Origin: Bacillota bacterium
Lineage (GTDB): Bacteria > Bacillota > Clostridia > Acetivibrionales > DSM-1351
Direction of reading: 5' to 3'
Length of the DNA stretch: 64,000 nucleotides
Assembly (NCBI GenBank): GCA_023391425.1
Contig: JAEWAX010000004.1
Coordinates: 1-64,000, forward strand
Each line of letters begins with the position of its first letter. Positions within the stretch are counted from its first letter, which is position 1. Of this stretch, positions 26,211 through 34,842 are shown one piece after another. The notes below the pieces were generated by a model. It ran no database searches. It was not told where the DNA came from and worked only from the letters and a program-made list of their open reading frames with translations. Position numbers and translations under genes: made by a program.

Positions 26211-26813
26211 ATGTTTGGTTTTAATAAGAATGATGCTTCAGAAATACTGAATCCATTGAATATCAATAAGAATTCGATGATTGAGTTTCAACTAAAGGAG
26301 CTTGAACTTGAAGGTTTCTTTACTTTCGAGAAGATTATCCAGATGGATGTAGGAGAACGTCCATATACTAGGTATCTTGTGTACTCTAAGGTTGAAGAGT
26401 CTGAATACATTTTTGAGGTATATTCATTACAAGATGAGGGGCAGCTTGAAACTTATATGTATTTTTTAGATGAAACAGTCCCTTTCTCAGAAGAATTCTT
26501 TAGTGTTGTAGGACAAAAATACTTAACGACTCCTGATGGTACTGAATATGAGAGAAGCATAATGCCAGAATGTGATTACAGAATAGAGGGTATCAAGGGT
26601 CATATAAAGGTTCTTGATTTGGATACTGGAAAAGTTACTAGAACATCAGAGGTTGAGATTTGGGATTATCAGAGGGATGCAGATGGTGTGATAGAATATC
26701 TCAATATTGAAATGATGAAGGAAGATGGTATGTTTAGAATATTTGTTGGACAGCGATTTGAAGGCGCTTTATACAAAGTGTACCAAGGATTAGATGGTAA
26801 GCAGAGTTCTTAG
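26211..26813 (+). CDS. Hypothetical protein, possibly DUF4178-like
   Basis: The 200-residue soluble, acidic protein has alternating strands (FFTFEKIIQMDVGERPYTRYLV, about residues 35-56) but no motif I can name firmly. It sits directly before a DUF350 membrane protein, as DUF4178 proteins often do, hence the tentative label. AATGGAGG precedes the ATG. Its last codons (GKQSS and stop) lie in a sequence that is repeated 113 bases downstream, so the natural C terminus may have been changed by a repeat insertion. Confidence 0.6.
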   Translation: MFGFNKNDASEILNPLNINKNSMIEFQLKELELEGFFTFEKIIQMDVGERPYTRYLVYSKVEESEYIFEVYSLQDEGQLETYMYFLDETVPFSEEFFSVVGQKYLTTPDGTEYERSIMPECDYRIEGIKGHIKVLDLDTGKVTRTSEVEIWDYQRDADGVIEYLNIEMMKEDGMFRIFVGQRFEGALYKVYQGLDGKQSS

Positions 26814-26935
26814 ATTTAGGGAGAGCGATTTACTCCCACTGAATCTTAGAAATCGCAATCCAGGGCCGTAGCGCCGCTTGTGTTGAAGTATTAGCGGCGG
26901 TAGGCATCGGGTAAGCAGAGTTCTTAGATAATAAA
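26797..26935 (+). repeat. Dispersed hairpin repeat, fullest copy
   Basis: GGTAAGCAGAGTTCTTAGAT occurs at both ends (26797-26816 and 26910-26929). Between them lie a hairpin built on GGGAG/CTCCC with flanking TTCTTAGAT and AATCTTAGAA arms, and a GC-rich palindromic part (GTAGCGCCGC ... GCGGCGGTAGGCATCGG). Related pieces occur near 12.9, 44.6, 49.0 and 59.6 kb. The element has no coding capacity. Confidence 0.7.
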
Positions 26936-26955
26936 ATTATAGGAGGCTATTTAAG

Positions 26956-27855
26956 ATGTTTGAGTATCTTAGCTTTTTTTTGAAAGATTTATCTTTTAGT
27001 TTTGTAATACTTACAGTAGCATTTGTACTTGGTTGGGTTATTTACAATAATATAGTTTTAAGGGAAGTATCTTTAAAAGATGCACTATTCATAAAGGATA
27101 ACTTAGCAGTATGGGTGGAGTTTATAGGTGCTTTTGTATTCCCGGTACTATACCTTGCTGCACATGGTATTAAGGGAGCAGCTAGCGATAATGTATTTGT
27201 TGATTTAGCTGTTTGTGTAGGATACACTGTTTTTTATGTAGTTATATTAACTATATTGAGGATGCTATCTAAATATATCGTTAAACTAATAAATGGCCAA
27301 GACCATAGTGGTAAGGTATGTTTGAACAAGGAAATATATGAGCAAAAGAATATTGGTGCAGCACTGTTTTCTGTTTCACTTACAGTTATATTTGTCGCTA
27401 TAATTAAGTATATTGACTTCATTGATATTATTAACGGGCTTGGCTCTACGATACTAATCAAAGTTTTATTATTTATAGTATTCATGCTTTTAGCTCTTGT
27501 ATGCTACTCTTTGATTTTAAGAAGGAAAACTACACTTTTCAAAGAGTTATTTATAGACAATAATACAGCAGCTGGAGTAGCACTTCTTGGCTTTGTATTT
27601 GCTGTACAAACTATAATTTCCGGTATAATATCTGTTTATGAAATGGATTTTGATTTGCTTGTAGTTTCAATTGTGATTGCTATTAGCTTGATAATTTTTG
27701 GTGCTTTATTTTTACTCTTTAAATTAATATTTACTAAGATTGTAAAGGTTGATATTTGGAATGAGGTTTATGAGCAGGATAATATAGGAGCAGCTATTGG
27801 TCAAGTGGCTTTATATGTGGGAATAGCAAGCATAATTGTAAATTTCGTAGTTTAA
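26956..27855 (+). CDS. DUF350 family membrane protein (tandem repeat)
   Basis: The 299-residue protein has about eight membrane helices in two homologous halves. NKEIYEQKNIGAALFSVSLTVIF in the first and NEVYEQDNIGAAIGQVALYVG in the second are the DUF350 signature, once per repeat unit. Members are of the YjfL type and have no proven activity; a link to membrane stress or polyamine-associated loci is only contextual. AGGAGG stands before the ATG. Confidence 0.83.
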   Translation: MFEYLSFFLKDLSFSFVILTVAFVLGWVIYNNIVLREVSLKDALFIKDNLAVWVEFIGAFVFPVLYLAAHGIKGAASDNVFVDLAVCVGYTVFYVVILTILRMLSKYIVKLINGQDHSGKVCLNKEIYEQKNIGAALFSVSLTVIFVAIIKYIDFIDIINGLGSTILIKVLLFIVFMLLALVCYSLILRRKTTLFKELFIDNNTAAGVALLGFVFAVQTIISGIISVYEMDFDLLVVSIVIAISLIIFGALFLLFKLIFTKIVKVDIWNEVYEQDNIGAAIGQVALYVGIASIIVNFVV

Positions 27856-27977
27856 TACATATAAGAGGACTAAATGACACTAAAATACAGGAGAATGTAG
27901 GTATTTAAGCCTATAAGTTATTCACATATTATTAATAATTGTTATCCAATTTTAACATTATTCTTAGAAAATTGTGG

Positions 27978-28118
27978 TATAATATAAATTGTAAAGACAG
28001 TAAAGCTTTTTCATTTTGTTCCTCCTTTAAACATATTGATTTTATTTTTATTTTATTAGTTAAAGGCACCTGCTTATCAGGAATTATTATAAATTATATA
28101 CTGAGGTGCTTTTTTTCT
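27978..28118 (+). ncRNA. Candidate small RNA
   Basis: An extended -10 (TGGTATAAT at 27975-27983, with TTAACA about 20 bases before it) lies 130 bases upstream of a terminator (GCACCT pairing AGGTGC, then seven T, ending about 28118). No plus-strand gene fits between them. The predicted transcript contains GTTCCTCCTTT, complementary to a consensus ribosome-binding site. The minus strand of the same stretch has a 16-codon ORF (28014-27964) with AAAGGAGG six bases ahead, so an antisense pair is possible. Confidence 0.4.
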
Positions 28119-28238
28119 GTGTAGATTTAATTATGACATCAAAAATAGCGATACATCCTAGAATCAAAGCGTTTCAGGTAAAATGATTATAATGAGCTAA
28201 TGTGGTAAATGTAACAATTATTTCATACACGATTTATC

Positions 28239-28267
28239 TTGATATGATAATACATTTAGGTTATAAT
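28239..28267 (+). promoter_or_regulatory. Probable promoter of the SRP RNA
   Basis: TTGATA (28239-28244) and TATAAT (28262-28267) with ideal 17-base spacing lie 69 bases before the predicted mature 5' end, which would then require 5' processing. A second possible start lies closer (TATACA near 28313). Confidence 0.6.
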
Positions 28268-28335
28268 GTGTTAGGTGTACTGGATTTAGTCAATTAGAGT
28301 ATATAAATTTAGTATACATTTGAAAAGCCAATTTT

Positions 28336-28603
28336 GGTCGTACTAGATGGGGAGGTAGCGGTGCCCTATACCTGCAATCCGCTATAGCAGGGTTGAATTC
28401 CTGTTTTAGGTTTAAGTATGTAGTGTCTGCCCTTTATAAGTGGCAATGAAAATTGGGTCTTGCGCAATAGAAGTCTGTGAACCCCGTCAGGTCCGGAAGG
28501 AAGCAGCGGTAAGCAGTAAGTTCTGTGTGCCGCTAGGTTACCTGATTAGAGTTAACTGTAAAGGTAACGGCTATATATTTCTATCGACAACAGGTGTACG
28601 GCC
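28336..28603 (+). ncRNA. ffs: Signal recognition particle RNA (large bacterial type, scRNA)
   Basis: The conserved domain IV segment GTCAGGTCCGGAAGGAAGCA is at 28486-28505. The ends GGTCGTAC (28336-28343) and GTACGGCC (28596-28603) pair over eight bases to close a rod of 268 nt, the length of Gram-positive scRNA with an Alu-like 5' domain (GGGGAGGTAGCGGTGCC). It binds Ffh for membrane targeting. In Firmicutes it normally sits next to dnaX; here about 3 kb and two genes intervene. Confidence 0.95.
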
Positions 28604-28624
28604 ATTCAATATTAAAGAAGACTT

Positions 28625-28656
28625 AATTCAGATAGGGTGTTAACCCTATCTGAATT
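28625..28656 (+). terminator. Terminator of the SRP RNA
   Basis: A perfect 14-bp stem (AATTCAGATAGGGT at 28625-28638 and its complement at 28643-28656) with loop GTTA. Only a weak T-rich tail follows (ATTGTAATTT). It may also define the 3' processing point. Confidence 0.75.
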
Positions 28657-28750
28657 ATTGTAATTTGCATTCTTTTCGAAGCACCTGCAGATAATCAGCT
28701 TTATGGTTAAGAAATTTATAATTGATTTACGTCATCTGCTCAACCTGACT

Positions 28751-29725
28751 TTATTCCTCAATTCCTCCTAATGGTGAATATTCGGTAAATAATTTTAAAA
28801 TCCATGAATAATCAAAATTGATATCACTTTTTTTATCAGTAATGGGAATAAATATTTCCACTTCGCAATAATCGTCCTTTGCTACACCTAGATTAACTCT
28901 CTCAAAACGGAATTTGTCAGCAACCAAATAGTTGGAATTACATATCCATTTGCCAGCAAAATAATGAACACCCAACAAATCTTTAATTGTAGTTTGGCTA
29001 GGATGATGCATACCGATATATTTGAACACAGCATATTTATGTGTAGGAACAAACGTGTTATATATACCTTCCTGAGTTTTATTGCCACCCGTAACTTCTA
29101 AAGATGTAGTATAATACCTAAAAGCCTCATTATTTGGAATATGTTCAATAAATCCTATATAAACAACAGGATTCTTGATATTTTTTATTTTGTTAATATG
29201 ATTATTAAAAAAGTTATTTGCCATATTGGTAAGTTCAAATGTTTTGTGATTTTCTTCACTATTTATAAAGTACCTTAATCCTGAAATATGGAAACCAGGT
29301 TTTATCAATATCCTAGGTTCAAACAAAATGCCATCTATACCTATAGTCTTAACATTATTCAAATCTATTTTATCAGTTATCTGAAGCTGTAATCCTTTCT
29401 TCCGGAACTCATCGGGGCTTATCTTGTACTCTCTTATAAATGCTCTTATATAAGATTGTTCATATTCAAAACCATACTCATTCGCTATGTCTATTATTCT
29501 AAGATTGGAATTCAACAATTCACTGATACTAGAAGCCAGTTTACGGCCCATCACATAGTTCATGAGCTTTTTATCGGTTAATGCCTTGAATATTCTATGC
29601 AAATGGTACATTGAAATGTTTGAATGGTTAGCTATATCTTCAAGAGTAAATTTACATTTGACATTTTGTTCAATATAATTTATTACTGAGTTAACAATAC
29701 TCAGGGAAGTGTTTTCAACTGTCAT
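28751..29725 (-). CDS. AraC-family regulator with GyrI-like effector domain
   Basis: The 324-residue protein has an N-terminal AraC double helix-turn-helix (FTLEDIANHSNISMYHLHRIFKAL, then IIDIANEYGFEYEQSYIRAF) and a C-terminal GyrI-like small-molecule-binding domain of about 160 residues. This layout is that of Rob- and TipA-like multidrug or amphiphile sensors. It is divergent from the esterase gene at 29943 and may regulate it. The pair interrupts the usual SRP RNA-dnaX neighbourhood. Confidence 0.88.
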   Translation of the reverse strand: MTVENTSLSIVNSVINYIEQNVKCKFTLEDIANHSNISMYHLHRIFKALTDKKLMNYVMGRKLASSISELLNSNLRIIDIANEYGFEYEQSYIRAFIREYKISPDEFRKKGLQLQITDKIDLNNVKTIGIDGILFEPRILIKPGFHISGLRYFINSEENHKTFELTNMANNFFNNHINKIKNIKNPVVYIGFIEHIPNNEAFRYYTTSLEVTGGNKTQEGIYNTFVPTHKYAVFKYIGMHHPSQTTIKDLLGVHYFAGKWICNSNYLVADKFRFERVNLGVAKDDYCEVEIFIPITDKKSDINFDYSWILKLFTEYSPLGGIEE

Positions 29726-29942
29726 CCACTAGTCCTCCATATCTCTTAACATGAAATATTATACCAATTTTACAAAAAGTAAGCAAGATTTGTTAATAAA
29801 CATGTCGAAATATTTACAATAATGTTCATAAGGCAAATAAAACATAGAATTACGTAAGAAATGGAACTATGTCGACAGGTTTAATTTATAGTATTTGTAT
29901 GAACTTTATATATGCCAAATATTAATTTACGGAGGCAATAAA

Positions 29943-31109
29943 ATGGAAAAAATGAAAATTTCAATAAGTAAATTTTTACTATTGATACTTTGCTTTAGTG
30001 TTTTTTTAGGATCGAGCGAATCCCTTGCTGCAAAAACCAAAACGCAATCCAAATCAGCATCAGGACAATTAGTTTATATTTCCATACCAACCCCTTCATT
30101 AGAAAAAAGTATTCTTGGGGATGCCACCAGTCAGCCTGCTGTAGTATACCTGCCACCTTCATATGCTGAGGGTAAAAAGAATTACCCTGTAGTGTACTAT
30201 TTATCTGGCTGGGGAAACGACTTTAAAAGCCTAGCAAATGGTGATTTCAATGGTTTTAAATTAAATGAAACAATGGATAAACTTATTAAAAGTGGAAAAG
30301 CGAAGGACATGATTATTGTTGCACCTTCAGGAATCAGTGCCTTTTTTGCTCCTTACTATGTAAACTCACCAGTAACAGGTAATTGGGAGGATTATGTTGT
30401 AAAGGATATGGTGAAATATATAGACTCTAAATATAGGACGATACAAAACCCTAAAGGAAGGGGTATAACTGGCCATTCCATGGGTGGGTTCGGAGCTTTG
30501 AATGCAGCAATGAAGCATCCCGATGTATTCGGAAGCGTATATGCGCTGAGTCCTGGACTGTACGATAAAAATGGTCTTACAACACATGGTCTATTCACTG
30601 AAAAATCTATAAAAGAGTACTTTGATCTCCAAAAGGAATTTGAAGCAAAGCCGGTTGATGAAGCTAGAAAAGAATTAAAAGACGCCTATGTTAACTGGCG
30701 ATACTCATGGGAATTCTTCTTTAATGTTTCTTATGGTTCTGCCTTCTCTCCTAATCCCGACAATGTATTTCCATTAAATTATCCTTATAGTATGAAAGAC
30801 GGTAAACCCGTACTTGATAAAAAACTCTGGGATGAATGGCAAAACAATGGATTTGGCAGTATAGAAAGTCAGGTTAAGAAGTATAAAAACAATTTCTTAA
30901 AACTTAATGGTATAGGAATTGAATATGGGACCAAAGATGAAAATACTTTTATAGTTGATGGTTCCAAATCGCTAGCTAAAGAGTTTAAAAAATCACATAT
31001 CTCTTGCAGCCTTGATACCTTCGATGGAAAACATATAGATAAGTTAGGAGAACGACTTGAAAAAGCTATGATTCCTTTTTTCTCCAAAAAACTTGCCTCT
31101 AAAAAGTAA
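29943..31109 (+). CDS. Secreted alpha/beta-hydrolase esterase (esterase D/PF00756 type)
   Basis: The 388-residue protein has a signal peptide (FLLLILCFSVFLGSSESLAA) and an esterase D-like domain. GHSMGGFGALNA carries the nucleophile serine, and the DGKHIDKL histidine lies near the C terminus. The family includes acetyl-xylan and feruloyl esterases and antigen-85-type acyltransferases. Start at 29943 is chosen for GGAGG at 29931-29935. It would act outside the cell, fitting a plant-polysaccharide degrader, but the ester is not known. Confidence 0.87.
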   Translation: MEKMKISISKFLLLILCFSVFLGSSESLAAKTKTQSKSASGQLVYISIPTPSLEKSILGDATSQPAVVYLPPSYAEGKKNYPVVYYLSGWGNDFKSLANGDFNGFKLNETMDKLIKSGKAKDMIIVAPSGISAFFAPYYVNSPVTGNWEDYVVKDMVKYIDSKYRTIQNPKGRGITGHSMGGFGALNAAMKHPDVFGSVYALSPGLYDKNGLTTHGLFTEKSIKEYFDLQKEFEAKPVDEARKELKDAYVNWRYSWEFFFNVSYGSAFSPNPDNVFPLNYPYSMKDGKPVLDKKLWDEWQNNGFGSIESQVKKYKNNFLKLNGIGIEYGTKDENTFIVDGSKSLAKEFKKSHISCSLDTFDGKHIDKLGERLEKAMIPFFSKKLASKK

Positions 31110-31130
31110 ACTATAATAATTATATATTTT

Positions 31131-31162
31131 GCGGGTACTATTTTTATGGTATCCGCTTTTTC
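31131..31162 (+). terminator. Terminator of the esterase gene
   Basis: GCGGGTACTAT pairs with ATGGTATCCGC (two wobble pairs) around a short loop, followed by TTTTT. Confidence 0.82.
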
Positions 31163-31430
31163 TATTCGCTTTTTTTATATCGAGGCTTCAAAAGTTCTAG
31201 CTCATCTTTTCTTCCAACAAAATATATGGCTCTCTCCATAAACGAATTTAGATTTATTAAATTATGATTTAATATAGTGTCATTCTTAGATATTTGTCAA
31301 TGCAGTGCTATTATTTCCCTATATTTTTAGATATCTCTTCAGTAACCTGAGTACATTCCTATACGTGCTGTCCAAACTTCCTTACATTAAATAGAAGTTT
31401 AGAAATGTGAATTGCGAATAGAATATACTA

Positions 31431-31537
31431 AGTGTTAAAATATATAGTGCAAGTGTTAAATATATAGTGCAGATGTTAAATATATAGTGCAAGTGTTAAA
31501 ATATATAGTACAAATATTAAAATATATAGTACAAATA
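31431..31537 (+). repeat. Tandem 20-22 base AT-rich repeat
   Basis: Five head-to-tail copies of a unit close to AAGTGTTAAATATATAGTGC, the last two degenerate (AAATATTAAAATATATAGTAC). They lie in a 520-base gene-free stretch before dnaX. Each copy has a -10-like TATATAGT. I see no other feature between 31163 and 31430. There are no spacers, so this is not a CRISPR array. Confidence 0.85.
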
Positions 31538-31633
31538 TGTTTAAGAATAACTAAATGAGAAGTTAATTTAGTTATAAATTATTAAATAATGTATGGTTTA
31601 GGTGATTGGAACAACAGAAGAAAGGATAAGAAT

Positions 31634-33316
31634 ATGTCCTATACAGCATTGTACAGAAAATGGAGACCGCTTGTATTTGAAGATGTAGTAGAGCAAGAGC
31701 ATGTGGTCAAGACAATTAAAAACACTGTTAAGTCACAGAGAATTGCACACGCCTACCTTTTTTGTGGAACAAGAGGTACGGGAAAAACAACGATGGCAAA
31801 AATATTTGCGCGTGCGATAAACTGTTTGAATCCAAAGGATGGAGATCCCTGCAATGAATGTGAGATATGCAAAGGTATTCTTAGTGATTCTATTTTGGAT
31901 GTTGTTGAAATAGATGCTGCATCAAATAACAGTGTTGATAATATAAGAGAAATACGTGATGAAGTTGTTTATGCACCTTCTCAGGCAAAATACAAGGTGT
32001 ACATAATAGATGAGGTTCATATGCTGTCGGCAGGAGCATTTAATGCTCTTCTTAAAACCCTAGAGGAACCTCCTGCACATGTTATCTTTATTTTGGCTAC
32101 TACTGACCCACATAAACTACCAGCAACTATCCTATCAAGATGCCAGCGCTTTGACTTTAAAAAGATTACACCAAGCAGTATAGCACAGAGAGTTATGCTC
32201 ATTGCAGATGCCAGTGGTATACAACTTGATAACGATGCAGCATTATTGATAGCCAAGTTGGCTGATGGTGCAATGAGAGATGCACTAAGTATTTTAGATC
32301 AATGTATAGCAGTTGGTGATAAAGAGATAACCCATCAAAACGTGCTTGATATAGTTGGAATTGTAAGCGACGATTTTATTTCAGAAATAGTAGATGATAT
32401 TAAGGACAGAAATGTTGAGGGGTTGGTTAGTGGAGTTGAAAGGCTTTCTTCTAGTGGCAGAGATGTATTGAGATTTGCATCTGAATTGGTAATGTATTTT
32501 AGAAATCTTTTGGTATGTAAATTAAGCAAAAATCCTGGAGATATTCTTGATGTGAGTAAGCAGTACGTTGAGAAAATGATGTTGCAGTCTGAGGCTTTCT
32601 CAAAAGAGCAAATTATCGGGATAATTAAAGAGCTTTCCTCCTTTGAACCACAGTTGAAATATGCACTTAATCAAAGGGTATTTCTTGAAGTAATGCTTAT
32701 TTCAATAAGCACAGGAAGCTATGGGCAGAGCGCTGATAATAGTGCCTTAATTGACAGAATATCAGATATAGAAGATGTAATAAAAAAGGGTGTGTTACCA
32801 CAAAGTGGTGATGGGTGGACTGGAAAAGTTTCAGATAGTGTACCTTCAGCTTCCACAAATAATGGTGCTGTTAGTAATTCGAGGTCTGCAACTATCGAGT
32901 CCAACGGCATTAATACTAAAAATAAAGACAACAAGAAAACTAATTCATATCAGCAATTGGAAGTCTGGTCTGATATAATGGCAGAGTTTAAAGCTAGTGG
33001 GAAAATGATGCTTGCTACTTATCTTGCATCAACAAGGGCTATAGTCGCTGATGAGTCAACTATTATGATAGTTTTTCCATTAGGAGTGGCATCACTAAAA
33101 AGCAGTGTTTCTAAACCAGAGAATATAGAAGTTTTAGAAGATGTCATTGGCAAGAAGTTATCAAAGCAGGTACGTGTGAAGGTTGTGGATGAAGAAACAC
33201 TTGATGAACTAATTCCTAGCCAAACTTCTACAAAGAAGGAATTAAAGGAAAGTGATTTACTTACAAAGGAAATTAGCAGTAAACTCAACGTGCACCTTGA
33301 TATAATAGACGAATAA
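31634..33316 (+). CDS. dnaX: DNA polymerase III subunit gamma/tau
   Basis: The 560-residue clamp-loader subunit begins SYTALYRKWRPLVFEDVVEQ. It has Walker A GTRGTGKTTMAKIF, the zinc cysteines (CLNPKDGDPCNECEIC), Walker B VYIIDEVH and the sensor-1 region. ATG at 31634 follows AGAAAGGA and is preferred to the in-frame codon at 31589. A low-complexity linker (about residues 385-450) separates the ATPase part from the tau-specific C terminus. At codon 384-385 an A-AAA-AAG heptamer suggests that a short gamma form is also made. It is followed by ybaB and recR. Confidence 0.96.
   Translation: MSYTALYRKWRPLVFEDVVEQEHVVKTIKNTVKSQRIAHAYLFCGTRGTGKTTMAKIFARAINCLNPKDGDPCNECEICKGILSDSILDVVEIDAASNNSVDNIREIRDEVVYAPSQAKYKVYIIDEVHMLSAGAFNALLKTLEEPPAHVIFILATTDPHKLPATILSRCQRFDFKKITPSSIAQRVMLIADASGIQLDNDAALLIAKLADGAMRDALSILDQCIAVGDKEITHQNVLDIVGIVSDDFISEIVDDIKDRNVEGLVSGVERLSSSGRDVLRFASELVMYFRNLLVCKLSKNPGDILDVSKQYVEKMMLQSEAFSKEQIIGIIKELSSFEPQLKYALNQRVFLEVMLISISTGSYGQSADNSALIDRISDIEDVIKKGVLPQSGDGWTGKVSDSVPSASTNNGAVSNSRSATIESNGINTKNKDNKKTNSYQQLEVWSDIMAEFKASGKMMLATYLASTRAIVADESTIMIVFPLGVASLKSSVSKPENIEVLEDVIGKKLSKQVRVKVVDEETLDELIPSQTSTKKELKESDLLTKEISSKLNVHLDIIDE
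32782..32811 (+). promoter_or_regulatory. Candidate programmed -1 frameshift signal in dnaX
   Basis: A-AAA-AAG (32782-32788) is in the phase used for tandem -1 slippage. After slipping, the ribosome would read seven codons and stop at TGA (32809-32811). A stem of seven pairs (TTACCAC with GTGGTGA, loop AAA, 32795-32811) starts six bases after the heptamer. The product would be about 392 residues, a gamma-like clamp-loader subunit. Confidence 0.7.
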
Positions 33317-33409
33317 GATATAATATATTAAGAGTTATTGGTTTTAGAATAAACCAGTTACTGGTAAAATGATAAACAATAAATTACAATAAATAGGAGG
33401 AAATAGAAG

Positions 33410-33772
33410 ATGGCAAGAGGTGGATTCCCAGGAGGCGGCTTTGGAGGCGGAGGCTTCGGCGGAAATATGAATAACTTGATGAAACAAGCTCAGAAGATGC
33501 AAAAAGATATGGAAAAGGCACAGCAGGAGCTAGAGTTAAAAACAGTTGAGGCTTCTGTTGGCGGTGGGGCAGTAACTATAGTCGCTACTGGCAAAAAGGA
33601 AATCAAAGAAATAACTATAAAACCTGAGGTGGTTGACCCTGATGATGTTGAGATGCTTCAGGACCTTATAATGAGCGCTGTTAATGAAGTGTTAAGAAAA
33701 GCCGATGAGCTTAAAGAATCAGAAATGGGTAAGATAACTGGAGGACTTGGTGGAATGCCAGGATTGTTTTAG
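33410..33772 (+). CDS. YbaB/EbfC nucleoid-associated protein
   Basis: The 120-residue product has the family core ([20 protein letters not shown], then the [23 protein letters not shown] helix region). The N terminus carries an unusual Gly/Phe-rich extension (about residues 4-18), and the C terminus is also Gly-rich. The protein binds DNA as a dimer. It lies between dnaX and recR, the standard order, with AGGAGG before the start. Confidence 0.93.
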   Translation: MARGGFPGGGFGGGGFGGNMNNLMKQAQKMQKDMEKAQQELELKTVEASVGGGAVTIVATGKKEIKEITIKPEVVDPDDVEMLQDLIMSAVNEVLRKADELKESEMGKITGGLGGMPGLF

Positions 33773-33921
33773 TAGGGACTAGCTTAAAAGACTATTGTCT
33801 GGAGAGCTAATGCATATTGCCTGATTGTAGCGAATAAATGGCAGATGAAATAAAGTGAATTTAACCCTATGTGTTCAACTATTTTTAATCCACTTGGCAC
33901 TTTGGGGACATGGAGGTTAAA

Positions 33922-34521
33922 ATGGATTATTATGCAGTTCCTATTGCAAAACTTGTAGAGGAATTTCAAAAACTACCAGGTATTGGTCATAAATCGGCTC
34001 AGAGGTTGGCTTTTCATGTAATAAACATGCCTATTGAGAAGGTGCAAGGACTTGCTAATTCAATATTAGAGGCTAAGCAGAAGACTAAGTATTGCTCTAT
34101 CTGTAGCAACCTTACAGATGTGGATCCCTGTCCACTGTGTAGTGGGACTTCTAGGGATAAATCTGCTATTTGCGTTGTTCAAGATGCCAGAGATGTTGTT
34201 GCAATGGAACGTACTCGTGAGTTCAAAGGGTTGTATCATGTTTTGCATGGAGCTATTTCTCCGATGCAAGGTATTGGACCTGGGGACATACGTATAAAAG
34301 AATTACTGAAAAGACTTGGGGATGGCGAGGTTAAAGAAGTTATAATGGCTACAAACCCAAATGTAGAGGGTGAAGCTACCGCAATGTATATATCTAAGCT
34401 TATAAAGCCTTTAGGCATCAAAGCTACTAGAATAGCTCATGGCATACCTATAGGCGGTGACTTGGAATATGCAGATGAGGTTACCTTAGCCAAGGCATTT
34501 GAAGGAAGACGTGAGATATAA
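33922..34521 (+). CDS. recR: Recombination mediator RecR
   Basis: The 199-residue protein has the helix-hairpin-helix ([17 protein letters not shown]), a four-cysteine zinc finger ([16 protein letters not shown]) and a Toprim domain ([17 protein letters not shown] ... [14 protein letters not shown]). It loads RecA on gapped DNA with RecO. ATG at 33922 has GGAGG five bases before it; the ATG at 33910 overlaps that site. A terminator follows at 34653. Confidence 0.96.
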   Translation: MDYYAVPIAKLVEEFQKLPGIGHKSAQRLAFHVINMPIEKVQGLANSILEAKQKTKYCSICSNLTDVDPCPLCSGTSRDKSAICVVQDARDVVAMERTREFKGLYHVLHGAISPMQGIGPGDIRIKELLKRLGDGEVKEVIMATNPNVEGEATAMYISKLIKPLGIKATRIAHGIPIGGDLEYADEVTLAKAFEGRREI

Positions 34522-34553
34522 AAGATAAATGTGATTGTTCTCCCCCAATAAAC

Positions 34554-34627
34554 TCGTTTCACATAAAAACTGTGTCACATGAAGAAACTTGTGTCACAGA
34601 GAGAAATCGTCTTACAGAAAAACTCAT
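34554..34627 (+). repeat. Degenerate 18-19 base tandem repeat
   Basis: Four units resembling TGTGTCACATGAAGAAACT follow each other between recR and its terminator. Two carry the exact near-palindrome TGTGTCACA (34571-34579 and 34590-34598). The units can fold on each other. The role is unknown. Confidence 0.55.
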
Positions 34628-34652
34628 ACAAAAAAATAAAGTTATGTAACAG

Positions 34653-34701
34653 AATCATGTTCAGAGAGGTAAATATACACTCCTTCTGGACATGATTTTT
34701 T
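34653..34701 (+). terminator. Terminator of the dnaX-ybaB-recR unit
   Basis: AATCATGTTCAGA pairs with TCTGGACATGATT (one wobble) around a loop, followed by six T. Confidence 0.85.
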
Positions 34702-34774
34702 AATTTATAAGATAGGAATTTTCGCAGTGGTCGAGATTCGAAGCTATTAAGTTTGAGAATAAATTACGTACATG

Positions 34775-34803
34775 TTGACAAAACATTTCACATGTAATAA
34801 AAT
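34775..34803 (+). promoter_or_regulatory. Promoter of the subtilase-like gene
   Basis: TTGACA (34775-34780) and TAAAAT (34798-34803) at 17-base spacing, 40 bases before the start codon. ACATGT flanks it on both sides (34770-34775, 34790-34795), a possible small operator. Confidence 0.7.
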
Positions 34804-34842
34804 TCTTACATATAAATAAAAACATTACTGGAGGATTATGTT

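Noticed and set aside
27939..28124. 61-codon plus-strand frame as a membrane peptide gene
   Set aside because: No ribosome site, and it runs across a likely promoter and into a terminator; a small RNA fits better.
28440..28643. 67-codon frame over the SRP RNA
   Set aside because: It lies on the SRP RNA, whose conserved core and terminal pairing explain the sequence.
31431..31537. Tandem repeats as a CRISPR array
   Set aside because: Copies are directly adjacent with no unique spacers, and no cas gene is in the window.
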